Assembly (NCBI RefSeq): GCF_004297125.1
Contig: NZ_SCVD01000006.1
Coordinates: 1-64,000, forward strand
DNA: 64,000 bases
Reading direction: 5' to 3'
Source of the DNA: Phenylobacterium sp.
GTDB lineage: Bacteria > Pseudomonadota > Alphaproteobacteria > Caulobacterales > Caulobacteraceae
Shown: positions 1 to 9,932 of the stretch, in pieces
Numbering within the stretch: the stretch's first letter is position 1
How the letters are laid out: each line of letters begins with the position of its first letter
Program-made: the position numbers and the translations under genes
Notes under the pieces: generated by a model
What the model was told of the DNA's origin: nothing
Seen by the model: only the letters and a program-made list of their open reading frames with translations
Databases searched by the model: none

Positions 1-33
1 CCTCTCCCCTCGCGCTGCGCGTCGGGGGAGAGG
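1..33 (-). terminator. Stem-loop after nuoN, possible operon terminator
   Basis: A perfect 9-bp inverted repeat (CCTCTCCCC at 1-9 with GGGGAGAGG at 25-33) lies 2 bases beyond the nuoN stop codon. It would form a G+C-rich hairpin in the nuo transcript. There is no visible T-run after it inside the window, so a classical Rho-independent terminator is not proven; it may instead stabilise the 3' end or be an intergenic palindrome. Confidence 0.4.
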
Positions 34-35
34 AA

Positions 36-1466
36 TTATGCCAGGCCGAAGGCGTGCGCCGCACGCTCGGCCAGCGGGTTCAGCCAGACCAGGGCGACGA
101 TCACGACCGGGAAGGCGAACAGCGCCGTGGCGATGGCGATGGTCTTGGCCTCGACCGGCGGCTTGTCGGTGACCCCGACGCTGCCGTCGAACCACATCAC
201 CTTGATCAGGCGCAGGTAGTAGAACGCCGCCACGACCGAACCCACCAGGCCCAGCACCGCCGGGCCCCACAGGCCGGCGTCGATCGCCGCCTTGAACACG
301 AAGATCTTGGCGAAGAAGCCCGAGAACGGCGGCAGGCCGAGCGCCGAGAGCGAGAACACGGTCATGGCGAGCGCGATGCCGGGGCGTTCCTTGATCAGGC
401 CTGCCATGTCGTCGATCGTCTCCATCGACCGCCCGCCGCGCGACAGCGCCGCCAGGCAGGCGAAGAAGCCCGTCACGTCGATCATGTAGAGGACCATGAA
501 CACCAGCATGGCCTGCACGCCCTCGCTGGTGCCCGACGCCAGGCCCAGCAGGGCGTAGCCGACGTTGGCGATCGAGGAGTAGGCCCAGAGGCGCTTCAGG
601 TTCTTCTGCACCAGGCCCGCGAACGCGCCCACCGCCACCGAGATCAGGGCCAGCGCCATCAGCACCTGCTGCCACTGCCCCGCCGCGCCGGCGAAGCCGT
701 CGGCCAGCACGCGGGCGAACAGCACCATGGCGGCCAGCTTGGGGGCCGCGGCGAAGAACGCCACGACGGGCGTGGGCGCGCCTTCATAGACGTCCGGCGT
801 CCACATGTGGAACGGAGCGGCCGAGACCTTGAAGCCCAGGCCGCAGATCAGGAAGATCAGGCCGAACAGCAGCCCGGTGTTGGCCTTGTCGCCCGCGGCG
901 ACGGCGATGTCGCTGAAGGCCGTGGAGCCCGCGAAGCCGTAGATCAGGCTGGCGCCATACAGCAGCAGGCCCGACGACAGCGCGCCCAGCACGAAGTACT
1001 TGAGGCCGGCTTCCGAGGCCTTGGCGTTGTCGCGGTGCATGGCCGCCAGCACGTACAGCGCCAGGCTGTGCAGCTCGACGCCGACGTAGAGCGAGATCAG
1101 GTCGCCCGAGGAGGCCATCATGCCCATGCCCAGCGCGGCCAGCAGGATCAGCACCGGGAACTCGAAGTTCTTCACGCCACGCCGCTCGAACCACGGCTGG
1201 CCCAGCGGGATGGCCACCGCCGAGGCGATGTAGATCGCGACCTTGGCGAAGGTCGCCGCCGCGTCCGAGACCAGGGCGCCCGAGAACGCCACGCCGAACG
1301 GCTGGGTGGCCGAGGCGACCGCGGCGGCCAGCAGCACGAGCACGCTGGCCCCGCCGACCAGCGTGGTCTGCTTGGGCGCGAACGCGCCGATCACCAGCAG
1401 GGCCAGGGCCCCGAGCGCCAGGATCACTTCAGGATAGGCGTAGGCCAAGTGGGTGGAGATGGTCAT
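36..1466 (-). CDS. nuoN: NADH-quinone oxidoreductase subunit N
   Basis: The 476-residue protein is one of three antiporter-like proton-pumping subunits in the membrane arm of complex I. It is hydrophobic throughout, with about 14 predicted membrane helices, and carries the family's conserved broken-helix region around the LMVF/GLPPFSGFFAK stretch (residues about 310-390), including the SALGLPPFSGF motif. Length matches the usual 470-490 residues. It is the last gene of the operon, starting 11 bases after the nuoM stop with an ATG at 1466. No anomaly is seen. Confidence 0.97.
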   Translation of the reverse strand: MTISTHLAYAYPEVILALGALALLVIGAFAPKQTTLVGGASVLVLLAAAVASATQPFGVAFSGALVSDAAATFAKVAIYIASAVAIPLGQPWFERRGVKNFEFPVLILLAALGMGMMASSGDLISLYVGVELHSLALYVLAAMHRDNAKASEAGLKYFVLGALSSGLLLYGASLIYGFAGSTAFSDIAVAAGDKANTGLLFGLIFLICGLGFKVSAAPFHMWTPDVYEGAPTPVVAFFAAAPKLAAMVLFARVLADGFAGAAGQWQQVLMALALISVAVGAFAGLVQKNLKRLWAYSSIANVGYALLGLASGTSEGVQAMLVFMVLYMIDVTGFFACLAALSRGGRSMETIDDMAGLIKERPGIALAMTVFSLSALGLPPFSGFFAKIFVFKAAIDAGLWGPAVLGLVGSVVAAFYYLRLIKVMWFDGSVGVTDKPPVEAKTIAIATALFAFPVVIVALVWLNPLAERAAHAFGLA

Positions 1467-1476
1467 GAGTGGCCCC

Positions 1477-2958
1477 TCACCCGCCGATCGCCGCCTGGTA
1501 GACCCGCACGAGCTGGTCCACCGAAGCCGAGGTCAGGTTGAACACGGAGTTGGGCTGCACGCCCATGTAGAGGGTCGAGAGGATCAGCGGCGCGAAGATC
1601 GCCACCTCCCGCCAGTTGAGGTCTTCGATCGCCGCCAGCTTCGGGTTGGTCAGCGGACCGAACACGACGGCCCGGTAGAGCGTCAGCATGTAGACCGCCG
1701 AGAGGATCACGCCCGTGGCCGCCAGCAGCGCCGTCCAGGTGGACACCTGGTAGACGCCGGTCATCGACAGGATCTCGCCGACGAACCCGCTGGTCCCCGG
1801 CAGGCCGACGTTGCCCATGGTGAACAGCATGAACACCGCCGCATAGAGCGGCATCCGCGTCACCAGCCCGCCGTAGAACTTGATCTCGCGAGTATGCATG
1901 CGGTCGTAGATCACCCCGACGCAGAGGAAGAGCGCCCCGGAGATCACCCCGTGGCTCAGCATCTGGTAGATCGCGCCCTGCTCGCCTTCGACGTTTCCCG
2001 AGAAGATGCCCATGGTCACCAGGCCCATGTGGGCCACCGACGAATAGGCGATCAGCTTCTTGGCGTCGGTCTGCCGGAAGGCGACCAGCGAGGTGTAGAT
2101 CACCGCGATCACCGACAGGGCGAACACCAGCGGCGCGAAATAGTCCGAGGCGTTCGGGAACATCGGCAGCGAGAACCGCAGGAAGCCGTATCCGCCCATC
2201 TTCAGGAGAATCCCCGCCAGGATCACCGAACCGGCCGTCGGGGCCTCCACGTGGGCGTCGGGCAGCCAGGTGTGCACCGGCCACATCGGCATCTTCACCG
2301 CGAACGAGGCGAAGAAGGCCAGCCACAGCCAGGTCTGCGCCTGCGGGCTGAAGTGGTAGGTCATCAGCTCGGGGATGGAGCTGGTCCCACTGGAGCCGAT
2401 CATGAACAGGATCGCCGCCAGCATGAGCACCGAGCCCAGCAGCGTGTAGAGGAAGAACTTGAAGGCCGCGTACACGCGCCGCTGTCCGCCCCAGATCCCG
2501 ATGATCAGGAACATCGGCACCAGGCCGAACTCGAAGAAGATGTAGAACAGCACCAGGTCCAGCGCGCAGAACACGCCGATCACCAGGGTCTCCAGGACCA
2601 GGAAGGCGATCAGGTACTCGTGCACCCGCTTGTCGATCGAGGTCCACGAGGCCGCGATACAGATCGGCATCAGGAACGCGGTCAGCAGCACGAACAGGAT
2701 CGAGATCCCGTCGACGCCCATCCGGTAGCTGAGGCCCATGAACCAGGGCGCCTCTTCCATGAACTGGAAGCCGGGGTTGGCGGGGTCGTACTGGACGACC
2801 AGCAGGACCGACAGCGCCAGCGTCACGAGCGTGACGACCAGCGCCACCCACTTCGACGCCTCGGCGGACTTGGCCTCGCTCTGGCCGAACAGCTTCAGCG
2901 CCAGGATGGCGACCACGCCGGCCAGCGGCGCGTAGGTGATGAGGGAGAGCAGCGGCAT
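1477..2958 (-). CDS. nuoM: NADH-quinone oxidoreductase subunit M
   Basis: A 493-residue antiporter-like subunit of the complex I membrane arm. Family marks include the [17 protein letters not shown] segment, the conserved glutamate in that helix, and the [15 protein letters not shown] motif shared by NuoL/M/N and Mrp antiporters. The reading frame stays open for another 133 codons upstream, but that part overlaps nuoL and is not NuoM-like, so the ATG at 2958 (protein start MPLLSL) is chosen. It follows nuoL by 14 bases. Confidence 0.97.
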   Translation of the reverse strand: MPLLSLITYAPLAGVVAILALKLFGQSEAKSAEASKWVALVVTLVTLALSVLLVVQYDPANPGFQFMEEAPWFMGLSYRMGVDGISILFVLLTAFLMPICIAASWTSIDKRVHEYLIAFLVLETLVIGVFCALDLVLFYIFFEFGLVPMFLIIGIWGGQRRVYAAFKFFLYTLLGSVLMLAAILFMIGSSGTSSIPELMTYHFSPQAQTWLWLAFFASFAVKMPMWPVHTWLPDAHVEAPTAGSVILAGILLKMGGYGFLRFSLPMFPNASDYFAPLVFALSVIAVIYTSLVAFRQTDAKKLIAYSSVAHMGLVTMGIFSGNVEGEQGAIYQMLSHGVISGALFLCVGVIYDRMHTREIKFYGGLVTRMPLYAAVFMLFTMGNVGLPGTSGFVGEILSMTGVYQVSTWTALLAATGVILSAVYMLTLYRAVVFGPLTNPKLAAIEDLNWREVAIFAPLILSTLYMGVQPNSVFNLTSASVDQLVRVYQAAIGG

Positions 2959-2972
2959 CTCGGTCGTCCCCC

Positions 2973-5087
2973 TCAGACGGCCCACGCCCACAGCGCGTAG
3001 GTCAGCAGACCCGCGACGCCGAGGAGCATGACAAAGGCATAGTGATAGACATAGCCGGACTGCAGGCGCCCGGCGCCCTTGCCCACCTCGACCGAGAGCG
3101 CCGAGACCCCGTCCGGGCCCAGCCCGTCGATGATCTTCTGGTCGCCGCCCTTCCAGAACAGGTCGCCCAGGAACTTCGCCGCGCGGACGAAGGTGGCGTT
3201 GTAGATCTCGTCGAAGAACCACTTGTTGTAGAAGAAGACGTACAGCAGGCCCTGGTTGGCCGCGAGCTTCGCGCCCAGGCCTTCGCGCCAGATGTACATG
3301 TAGGCCGCGACCAGCAGGCCGCCCACCGACACCACCAGCGGCGCCCACACCACCCACAGCGGGGCGTGGTGCTCCGCTCCGGCGTGCTCGACCGGCGCGT
3401 GGAAGATCGCGCCGCGCCAGAACTCGGCGTTGTGCTCGCCGATGAACTGATGGTGGAAGAGGAAGCCGGCGAAGATCGCGCCCAGCGACAGCACCAGCAG
3501 CGGGATGCGCATCGTCCAGGGGCTCTCGTGCGGCTTGTACTCGCCGTGCCCTTGACCATGACCGTGGTCAGCGTGGCCGTGGTCGGTCTCCGGCTCGCTG
3601 TGGCTCTCGGCCGCGGCGGCGTGGGCATGGTCGTCATGCACCGCGTCGTGCGCGTGGTCGCGGTTGTGCCAGTGGTGCTCGAGGTCCTCCGGCGTCCAGC
3701 GGGCGTGGCCGTTGAACGTGAAGAAGGCGACGCGCCAGGAATAGAAGGCGGTCAGGCCGGCCACCAGGATGCCGATGAAGAAGGCGAAGTAGCCCAGCGG
3801 GTGACCTGCTCCGCCGGCCTCGTAGGCGGCGTGGATGATGGCGTCCTTGGAGTAGAAGCCGGCGAAGCCGATCTCGATGCCCGGAATGCCCAGGCCGGTG
3901 ATGGCGATCGTCCCGATGGTCATCACCGCATAGGTGATCGGCAGGTACTTCTGCAGCGCGCCGTAGCGGCGCATGTCCTGCTCGTGGGCCATGCCGTGGA
4001 TCACCGAGCCGGCGCCCAGGAACAGCAGCGCCTTGAAGAAGGCGTGGGTGAACAGGTGGAACATCGCCGCCTGGTAGGCGCCCACGCCTGCGGCGAAGAA
4101 CATGTAGCCCAGCTGCGAGCAGGTCGAATACGCGATCACCCGCTTGATGTCGTTCTGGGTCAGACCGACCGTCGCGGCGAACAGCGCGGTCACGGCCCCG
4201 ATCACCGTCACGATGTTCTTCGCCACCGGGGCGTATTCGAACATCGGCGACAGCAGGCAGACCATGTAGACGCCGGCGGTCACCATGGTGGCCGCGTGGA
4301 TCAGGGCCGACACCGGGGTCGGGCCTTCCATGGCGTCGGGCAGCCAGGTGTGCAGGAAGAACTGCGCCGACTTGCCCATGGCGCCGATGAACAGCAGGAA
4401 GCAGGTCAGGTCGATGAGGCTGAAGCGGCCGCCGGCGAAGTCCCATCCCTGACCAACCGAGGCCTGGATCAGCGGGAACAGCTTGGCGAACTCGATGGTG
4501 CCGAAGGCCCAGTAAGCGGTCATGATCCCCAGGGCGAAGCCGAAGTCGCCGACGCGGTTGACCACGAAGGCCTTGATCGAGGCCGCGTTGGCGGTCGCCT
4601 TGTGGTGCCAGAACCCGATCAGCAGGTAGGACGCCAGGCCCACACCCTCCCAGCCGAAGAACAGCTGCATGAAGTCGGCCGCGCTGATCAGGCTCAGCAT
4701 GGCGAAGGTGAACAGCGACAGGTAGGCGAAGAACCGGGGCTTGCTCGGATCGTCCGCCATGTACCCCCACGAATAGAGGTGGACGAGCGACGAGACGGTG
4801 GTCACGACCACCAGCATCACCGCCGACAGGCCGTCCAGGCGGAACGACCAGTTCGAGATGAAATTCCCGACGTGGATGAACGGCGCGTAGGTGACCGTGA
4901 ACGGCTCCAGGCCGCCCCAGGTCCACTGGCTGAACACCACCCACGACAGGATCGCGGACAGGAACAGGAAGCCGGTGGTGACGGTCATCGACGCCTTGTC
5001 GCCGATGCGCTTGCCGAACAGGCCCGCCACGGCCGCGCCGATCAGCGGGCCGAACAGGATGACGGTGACGAGGAGCTTGGGATCCAC
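2973..5087 (-). CDS. nuoL: NADH-quinone oxidoreductase subunit L
   Basis: The largest antiporter-like subunit (704 residues) with the long lateral C-terminal helix of complex I. Conserved features are [18 protein letters not shown], the [27 protein letters not shown] region and the C-terminal amphipathic segment. An unusual 50-residue hydrophilic loop encoded around 3520-3690 contains 15 histidines plus many Asp/Glu. Translation starts at a GTG at 5087, six bases after the nuoK stop codon. Confidence 0.97.
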   Translation of the reverse strand: MDPKLLVTVILFGPLIGAAVAGLFGKRIGDKASMTVTTGFLFLSAILSWVVFSQWTWGGLEPFTVTYAPFIHVGNFISNWSFRLDGLSAVMLVVVTTVSSLVHLYSWGYMADDPSKPRFFAYLSLFTFAMLSLISAADFMQLFFGWEGVGLASYLLIGFWHHKATANAASIKAFVVNRVGDFGFALGIMTAYWAFGTIEFAKLFPLIQASVGQGWDFAGGRFSLIDLTCFLLFIGAMGKSAQFFLHTWLPDAMEGPTPVSALIHAATMVTAGVYMVCLLSPMFEYAPVAKNIVTVIGAVTALFAATVGLTQNDIKRVIAYSTCSQLGYMFFAAGVGAYQAAMFHLFTHAFFKALLFLGAGSVIHGMAHEQDMRRYGALQKYLPITYAVMTIGTIAITGLGIPGIEIGFAGFYSKDAIIHAAYEAGGAGHPLGYFAFFIGILVAGLTAFYSWRVAFFTFNGHARWTPEDLEHHWHNRDHAHDAVHDDHAHAAAAESHSEPETDHGHADHGHGQGHGEYKPHESPWTMRIPLLVLSLGAIFAGFLFHHQFIGEHNAEFWRGAIFHAPVEHAGAEHHAPLWVVWAPLVVSVGGLLVAAYMYIWREGLGAKLAANQGLLYVFFYNKWFFDEIYNATFVRAAKFLGDLFWKGGDQKIIDGLGPDGVSALSVEVGKGAGRLQSGYVYHYAFVMLLGVAGLLTYALWAWAV

Positions 5088-5093
5088 TTGCGC

Positions 5094-5402
5094 TTAGCCC
5101 TTCATCATCGAGGCGTCGTCCACGGCGATGTCGCCGCGGTTGCGGAAGAAGGTGACGAGGATGGCCAACCCCACGGCGGCTTCGGCCGCGGCGACGGTCA
5201 GCACGAACATGGCGAAGATCTGCCCCGTCAGGTTGCCCAGGTAGGCCGAGAAGGCCACCAGGTTGATGTTCACCGCGAGCAGCATCAGCTCGACCGACAT
5301 CAGGATGACGATGATGTTCTTGCGGTTCACGAAGATCCCGAAGACCCCGATGGTGAACAGGATCGCGGCGACCGCGAGGTAGTGGGCCAGGCCGATGGTC
5401 AT
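5094..5402 (-). CDS. nuoK: NADH-quinone oxidoreductase subunit K
   Basis: A 102-residue protein with three membrane helices, the standard NuoK size. It retains the two membrane glutamates of the family, in the VELML segment (helix 2) and in [11 protein letters not shown] (helix 3), which belong to the proton pathway of complex I. The ATG at 5402 overlaps the nuoJ stop codon (ATGA), indicating translational coupling. Confidence 0.96.
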   Translation of the reverse strand: MTIGLAHYLAVAAILFTIGVFGIFVNRKNIIVILMSVELMLLAVNINLVAFSAYLGNLTGQIFAMFVLTVAAAEAAVGLAILVTFFRNRGDIAVDDASMMKG

Positions 5403-6022
5403 GCGTCGATCCCTTCGCCCTGCTTGGGGTTGACCAGCTTCATGCCGGTCGCAGGCGTGCGCAGGACCTGGTTCATGATGATCTGGCGCTTCACGCCGGG
5501 CTTGTGGCGCAGGGTCAGCACGATCGCCCCGATCATCGCCACCAGCAGCACCAGGCCGGCGGCCTGGAAGAAGTAGATGTAGTCCGTGTAGAGCACGCGC
5601 CCGATCGCCTCGGCGTTGGAGAGGGCGCTGTCCGTTCCCGAGGCCGCCGGGCCCGGGCTGTGCTTGGCCGCCCCCTGGGTCGACACCGTCGTCGCCACCA
5701 CCACCATCTCGACCGCCAGGACGGCGGCGATCAGCAGGCCGATCGGCATGTAGCGGGCGAAGCCCTGGCGCAGGGACGCGAAGTCCACGTCCAGCATCAT
5801 CACCACGAACAGGAACAGCACCGCGACGGCGCCCACGTAGACCACCACCAGCAGCATCGCCAGGAACTCCGCGCCCAGAAGCACGAAGAGCCCCGCCGCC
5901 GAGAAGAAGGCCAGGATCAGCCACAGCACCGAGTGGACCGGATTGCGGGCCGAAACCACGCAGAATCCGGCGGCCACGGTCACCGCCGCCATGAGGTAGA
6001 ATGCGATCGCCTGCAGGGCCAT
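5399..6022 (-). CDS. nuoJ: NADH-quinone oxidoreductase subunit J
   Basis: A 207-residue membrane subunit of complex I with five hydrophobic segments. The conserved [19 protein letters not shown] region (residues about 60-80) marks the flexible helix that undergoes the pi-bulge transition in the family. The C-terminal extension is hydrophilic. It is coupled to nuoK by a 4-base overlap and separated from nuoI by a 96-base gap in which no gene is seen. Confidence 0.96.
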   Translation of the reverse strand: MALQAIAFYLMAAVTVAAGFCVVSARNPVHSVLWLILAFFSAAGLFVLLGAEFLAMLLVVVYVGAVAVLFLFVVMMLDVDFASLRQGFARYMPIGLLIAAVLAVEMVVVATTVSTQGAAKHSPGPAASGTDSALSNAEAIGRVLYTDYIYFFQAAGLVLLVAMIGAIVLTLRHKPGVKRQIIMNQVLRTPATGMKLVNPKQGEGIDA

Positions 6023-6118
6023 TCGGCTCTTCTTTGTCCCTCGGTTTACTCAGGTCGCCGGCGGCCTCTACGAGGCGTTGGGCGGTTCGATTGCAGTGCT
6101 CGGAATCGCGCCGCGGTC

Positions 6119-6610
6119 TTAGCGGTACGGCGCGTCCAGTTCCAGATTCTTCGCGATCTCGCGCTCCCACCGGTCGCCGTTGTCCAGCAGGCGCTCCTTG
6201 TCGTAGTAGAGCTCCTCGCGGGTCTCGACGGCGAACTCGGTGTTCGGGCCTTCCACGATGGCGTCCACCGGGCAGGCCTCCTGGCACAGGCCGCAGTAGA
6301 TGCACTTCACCATGTCGATGTCGTAGCGGGTCGTCCGGCGGCTGCCGTCGGCGCGCGGTTCGGCCTCGATGGTGATCGCCTGCGCCGGGCAGATCGCCTC
6401 GCACAGCTTGCAGGCGATGCAGCGTTCCTCGCCGTTCGGATAGCGGCGCAGCGCGTGTTCGCCGCGGAAGCGCGGGCTCTGCGGGCCGCGCTCGTGCGGG
6501 TACTGCACCGTCTTCTTCGGCGCGATCATGTACTTCATGCCGAGCCCGAAGGCGCCGACGAAGTCCATCAGCGCCGCGCCCTTCAGCGCCTGTCCGATCC
6601 GGTTCAGCAT
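6119..6610 (-). CDS. nuoI: NADH-quinone oxidoreductase subunit I (2x[4Fe-4S])
   Basis: This 163-residue peripheral-arm subunit carries clusters N6a and N6b that pass electrons toward the quinone site. Both ferredoxin-like motifs are intact: [12 protein letters not shown] and [12 protein letters not shown]. The start is taken as the ATG at 6610; a GTG one codon earlier (6613) is also possible. The start overlaps the stop codon of the upstream small lipoprotein gene, so the two are probably coupled. Confidence 0.96.
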   Translation of the reverse strand: MLNRIGQALKGAALMDFVGAFGLGMKYMIAPKKTVQYPHERGPQSPRFRGEHALRRYPNGEERCIACKLCEAICPAQAITIEAEPRADGSRRTTRYDIDMVKCIYCGLCQEACPVDAIVEGPNTEFAVETREELYYDKERLLDNGDRWEREIAKNLELDAPYR

Positions 6611-6813
6611 CACTTCTTCTCGCAGGCGTAGTCGTCCAGGTACTGGACGTCGCCGTTCTTCTGGAGCTTCAGGGATCCGCCCTTGGCCGCGCAGGCCTGC
6701 TGGGCGGCCTTCAGGTCGTCATAGGTCGCGATGCCGCCGCTCTTGCCGAAGCCGGCGCCGCTGGCGCAGGCGCTTAGGGACAGCGCCGCGAGGATCACGA
6801 GAGCCGGCTTCAT
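6610..6813 (-). CDS. Small predicted lipoprotein inside the nuo operon
   Basis: A 67-residue protein with a lipoprotein signal: short basic start, hydrophobic stretch and a lipobox LSAC with the acceptor Cys at residue 16. The mature part is about 50 residues, holds two further cysteines (in QQACAA and DYACEK) that could form a disulfide, and is lysine-rich at its end. It overlaps the nuoH stop by 4 bases (ATGA) and its own stop overlaps the nuoI start, so it is expressed as part of the nuo transcript. It is not a core complex I subunit. A role outside the inner membrane, for instance in assembly or stability, is only inference from position. Confidence 0.85.
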   Translation of the reverse strand: MKPALVILAALSLSACASGAGFGKSGGIATYDDLKAAQQACAAKGGSLKLQKNGDVQYLDDYACEKK

Positions 6814-7886
6814 GGGGCGGCCACCGGGAAGCCCGTGTAGACCAGCCAGCCGGCGACCCCGAACACCGCCACCAGCGAGGTCGGCAGGAACACCTTCCAG
6901 CCCAGGCGCATCAGTTGGTCGTAGCGGTAGCGCGGCACGATCGAGCGGACCATGGCGTTCATGAAGAACACGAAGAAGGTCTTCATCGCGTACCAGAACA
7001 GGCCGTGCAGGCTGGCCAGCCACGCGGGCCAGCTCTCCAGGTAGCCCGTCGGCCAGGGCGCGTTCCATCCGCCCAGGAACAGCACGGCCATCAGGCCGCT
7101 CATCAGGACGATGTTCGACGTCTCGGCCAGGTAGAACAGCATGTACGGCGTGGAGCCGTATTCTACCGCATAGCCGGCCACGAGCTCGGATTCGGCTTCC
7201 GGGAGGTCGAAGGGCGGGCGGTTGGTCTCCGCCAGGCCGGAGATGAAGAAGATCACCCCCATCGGGAACATGATCAGGATCAGCGGCAGGTTCTTGAGGC
7301 CGCCCCCGAACATGTACCAGTTCCAGAACCACCCGGACTGCGCCTCGGTGATCTGGTTCAGGTTCATGGTCCCGGCCAGCAGGATCACGGTGATGATCAC
7401 GAAGCCGATGGAGACCTCGTAGCTCACCATCTGCGCCGCCGACCGCAGCGAGCCCAGGAACGGGTACTTCGAGTTCGAGGCCCACCCGCCCATGATGATG
7501 CCGTAGACGCCCATCGAGCTCACGGCGAACAGGTAGAGGATGCCCACATTGATGTTCGACACCGCCCAGCCGGGCGCGATCGGCATCACCGCCCAGGCGC
7601 CCAGCGCCAGGGTCACGCTGATCAGCGGGGCCAGCAGATAGACCGCCTTGTCGGCGCCCGCCGGGATGATCAGCTCCTTGATCAGGAACTTGCCCAGGTC
7701 GGCGAAGGACTGCAGCAGGCCGAACGGGCCCACCACGTTGGGGCCCTTGCGCGCCTGGACGCCGGCGAAGATCTTGCGGTCGCCATAGATGACGAAGGCG
7801 ATGGTCAGCAGCAGGACGACGGTGATCGCCAGGATGTGGGCGACCGTCAGGATCGTCCAGCCGACCGGGGTGCTCCAGAATTCCAT
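6810..7886 (-). CDS. nuoH: NADH-quinone oxidoreductase subunit H
   Basis: A 358-residue membrane subunit that forms much of the quinone-binding cavity and links the peripheral and membrane arms. Conserved segments seen are [26 protein letters not shown] near the N terminus, the [13 protein letters not shown] region with its glutamates, and [13 protein letters not shown]. Starts at ATG 7886, six bases after the nuoG stop. Length is typical for alphaproteobacteria (about 340-360). Confidence 0.97.
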   Translation of the reverse strand: MEFWSTPVGWTILTVAHILAITVVLLLTIAFVIYGDRKIFAGVQARKGPNVVGPFGLLQSFADLGKFLIKELIIPAGADKAVYLLAPLISVTLALGAWAVMPIAPGWAVSNINVGILYLFAVSSMGVYGIIMGGWASNSKYPFLGSLRSAAQMVSYEVSIGFVIITVILLAGTMNLNQITEAQSGWFWNWYMFGGGLKNLPLILIMFPMGVIFFISGLAETNRPPFDLPEAESELVAGYAVEYGSTPYMLFYLAETSNIVLMSGLMAVLFLGGWNAPWPTGYLESWPAWLASLHGLFWYAMKTFFVFFMNAMVRSIVPRYRYDQLMRLGWKVFLPTSLVAVFGVAGWLVYTGFPVAAP

Positions 7887-7892
7887 AGGCCC

Positions 7893-9932
7893 CTACTCCG
7901 CCGCGATCTTGGTGACGCCCGAGGCGAGCGAGGCGCATTCGGCCATCGTCACGCTGGCGCGGGCGATGGGGTTGCTCAGGTAGAAGCTCTTCATCGCGCT
8001 CGCGAACGGCGCGTCCGAGAGCTCGCCCTTGCGGCCGAGCGCCGCGAAATCGACCGCGGCCGGGGTCTCCGGCACATAGTCGATGCGGCCGAAGGTCGGG
8101 TGGTCGACGAACAGCTTCGCCCGCAGCTGGTCCAGCGTGTCGTAGGGCAGCTTGGCGCCCAGCTTCTCGGACAGCGCCCGCAGGATCGACCAGTCTTCCT
8201 TGGCCTCGCCCTTCGGGAACACGGCGCGGAAGCCCATCTGCACCCGGCCCTCGGTGTTGACGTAGAGGCCGTTCTTCTCGGTATAGGCCGCGCCCGGCAG
8301 GATCACGTCGGCCCGGTGCGCGCCCGCGTCGCCATGGGTGCCCACATAGACGACGAAGGCGCCGGTCTTCGACAGGTCCATCTCGTCGGCGCCCAGCAGG
8401 ACCAGCAGGTCGGCCCCGCCCTTCTGCACCAGCTCACCGGCGGTCTTGCCGCCCTCGGCGGGCGTGAAGCCCAGGTCCAGGCCGCCCACGCGGCTGGCCG
8501 CCGTGTGCAGCACGTTCCAGCTCATGCCGAAGGCCTTGGCCAGCCCCGCCGCCGCCTGCAGCACCGCGGCGCTGTCCGGACGGTTCAGGGCGCCCGCGCC
8601 CACGATGATCGCCGGCGCCTTGGCCGTCTTCAGGCCCGTGACGAAGTCGCCCTTGGCCTTGGCGAGGCCCGACAGCGCCGCCGGACCCGATCCGAAGTAG
8701 GCGTACTCGTAGGTCAGGTCCGCCGCCTCGCCGACCACGCCCACCTTCAGCGCCCCCGCCAGCCAGCGCTTGCGCAGCCGGGCGTTCAGCACCGGGGCCT
8801 CGAGCCTCGGGTTGCTGCCGACGATCAGGATATAATCCGCGTCTTCAATACCTTGAAGCGAAGAGTTGAACAGCCAGCTCTCGCGTTGGCCGGCGCCCAG
8901 CGCCATGCCGTCCTGCCGGCAGTCCAGGCTCTTCACGCCCATTCCGCCGAACAGGTCCTTGGCGGCCTTCATGGACTCCGCGTCCTGCAGGTCGCCGGCG
9001 ATCACGCCGATCCGGTCGGGGCTGGTCGCCTGCACCTTGGTCGCCACGGCGTCGAACGCCTCCGCCCAGGTCGCCGCGCGCAGCTTGCCGTTCTCGCGGA
9101 TGAACGGCCGGTCCAGCCGTTGCCGGGAGAGCCCGTCCACCGCGTAGCGGGTCTTGTCGGAGATCCACTCCTCGTTGATCGCCTCGTTCGTGCGCGGCAG
9201 CACCCGCAACACCGCCGGCCCGCGCGCATCCACCCGGATCGCCGAGCCCAGGGCGTCCATCACGTCGACGCTCTCGGTCTTCTTCAGCTCCCAGGGCCGC
9301 GCGTTGAAGGCGTAGGGCTTCGACGTCAGCGCGCCCACCGGGCACAGGTCGATCACATTGGCCGACAGCTCCGACGCCACAGCCTTGTCGAGATAGGTCG
9401 TGATTTCAACGTCTTCGCCGCGGGAGATGAGGCCGATGTCCGGAACCCCGGCCACTTCGGTGATGAAGCGGACGCAGCGCGTGCATTGGATGCAGCGGGT
9501 CATGACCGTCTTGATCAACGGCCCCATGTACTTCTCTTCGACGGCCCGCTTGTTGTCGGCATAGCGGCTGTCGTCGCGGCCATAGCCCATGGCCTGGTCC
9601 TGCAGGTCGCACTCGCCGCCCTGGTCGCAGATCGGGCAATCCAGCGGGTGGTTGATCAGCAGGAACTCCATCACCCCATGCCGGGCCTTCCGGACCATCG
9701 GCGTGTCGGTGAAGATCTCCATGTTCTCGGCGGCCGGCAGCGCGCACGAGGCCTGCGGCTTCGGCGGGCCGGGCTTCACCTCGACCAGGCACATGCGGCA
9801 GTTGCCCGCGATGCTCAGCCGCTCGTGATAGCAGAACCGCGGAATCTCTTTCCCAGCAAGTTCAGCGACTTGCAGGACATTCATCCCGGCTTCGAACTCG
9901 ACCTCGACCCCGTCGACCTTGGCGATAGGCAT
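7893..9932 (-). CDS. nuoG: NADH-quinone oxidoreductase subunit G
   Basis: The large iron-sulfur subunit (679 residues) of the NADH-oxidising arm. The N-terminal region has the [2Fe-2S] ferredoxin cysteines including CRMC, the CPICDQGGECDLQD motif with the His-ligated cluster region, and the [4Fe-4S] motifs CIQCTRCVRF and DLCPVGAL. The rest is a molybdopterin-oxidoreductase-like domain without cofactor, as usual in the family. The ATG at 9932 overlaps the stop codon of the inserted upstream gene by 4 bases. Confidence 0.97.
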   Translation of the reverse strand: MPIAKVDGVEVEFEAGMNVLQVAELAGKEIPRFCYHERLSIAGNCRMCLVEVKPGPPKPQASCALPAAENMEIFTDTPMVRKARHGVMEFLLINHPLDCPICDQGGECDLQDQAMGYGRDDSRYADNKRAVEEKYMGPLIKTVMTRCIQCTRCVRFITEVAGVPDIGLISRGEDVEITTYLDKAVASELSANVIDLCPVGALTSKPYAFNARPWELKKTESVDVMDALGSAIRVDARGPAVLRVLPRTNEAINEEWISDKTRYAVDGLSRQRLDRPFIRENGKLRAATWAEAFDAVATKVQATSPDRIGVIAGDLQDAESMKAAKDLFGGMGVKSLDCRQDGMALGAGQRESWLFNSSLQGIEDADYILIVGSNPRLEAPVLNARLRKRWLAGALKVGVVGEAADLTYEYAYFGSGPAALSGLAKAKGDFVTGLKTAKAPAIIVGAGALNRPDSAAVLQAAAGLAKAFGMSWNVLHTAASRVGGLDLGFTPAEGGKTAGELVQKGGADLLVLLGADEMDLSKTGAFVVYVGTHGDAGAHRADVILPGAAYTEKNGLYVNTEGRVQMGFRAVFPKGEAKEDWSILRALSEKLGAKLPYDTLDQLRAKLFVDHPTFGRIDYVPETPAAVDFAALGRKGELSDAPFASAMKSFYLSNPIARASVTMAECASLASGVTKIAAE

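Noticed and set aside
54..1541. Long open frame antisense to nuoN, and many similar Arg/His-rich frames opposite real genes
   Set aside because: Products are low-complexity Arg, Gln, His and Asp chains typical of the antisense of G+C-rich genes, without ribosome binding sites.
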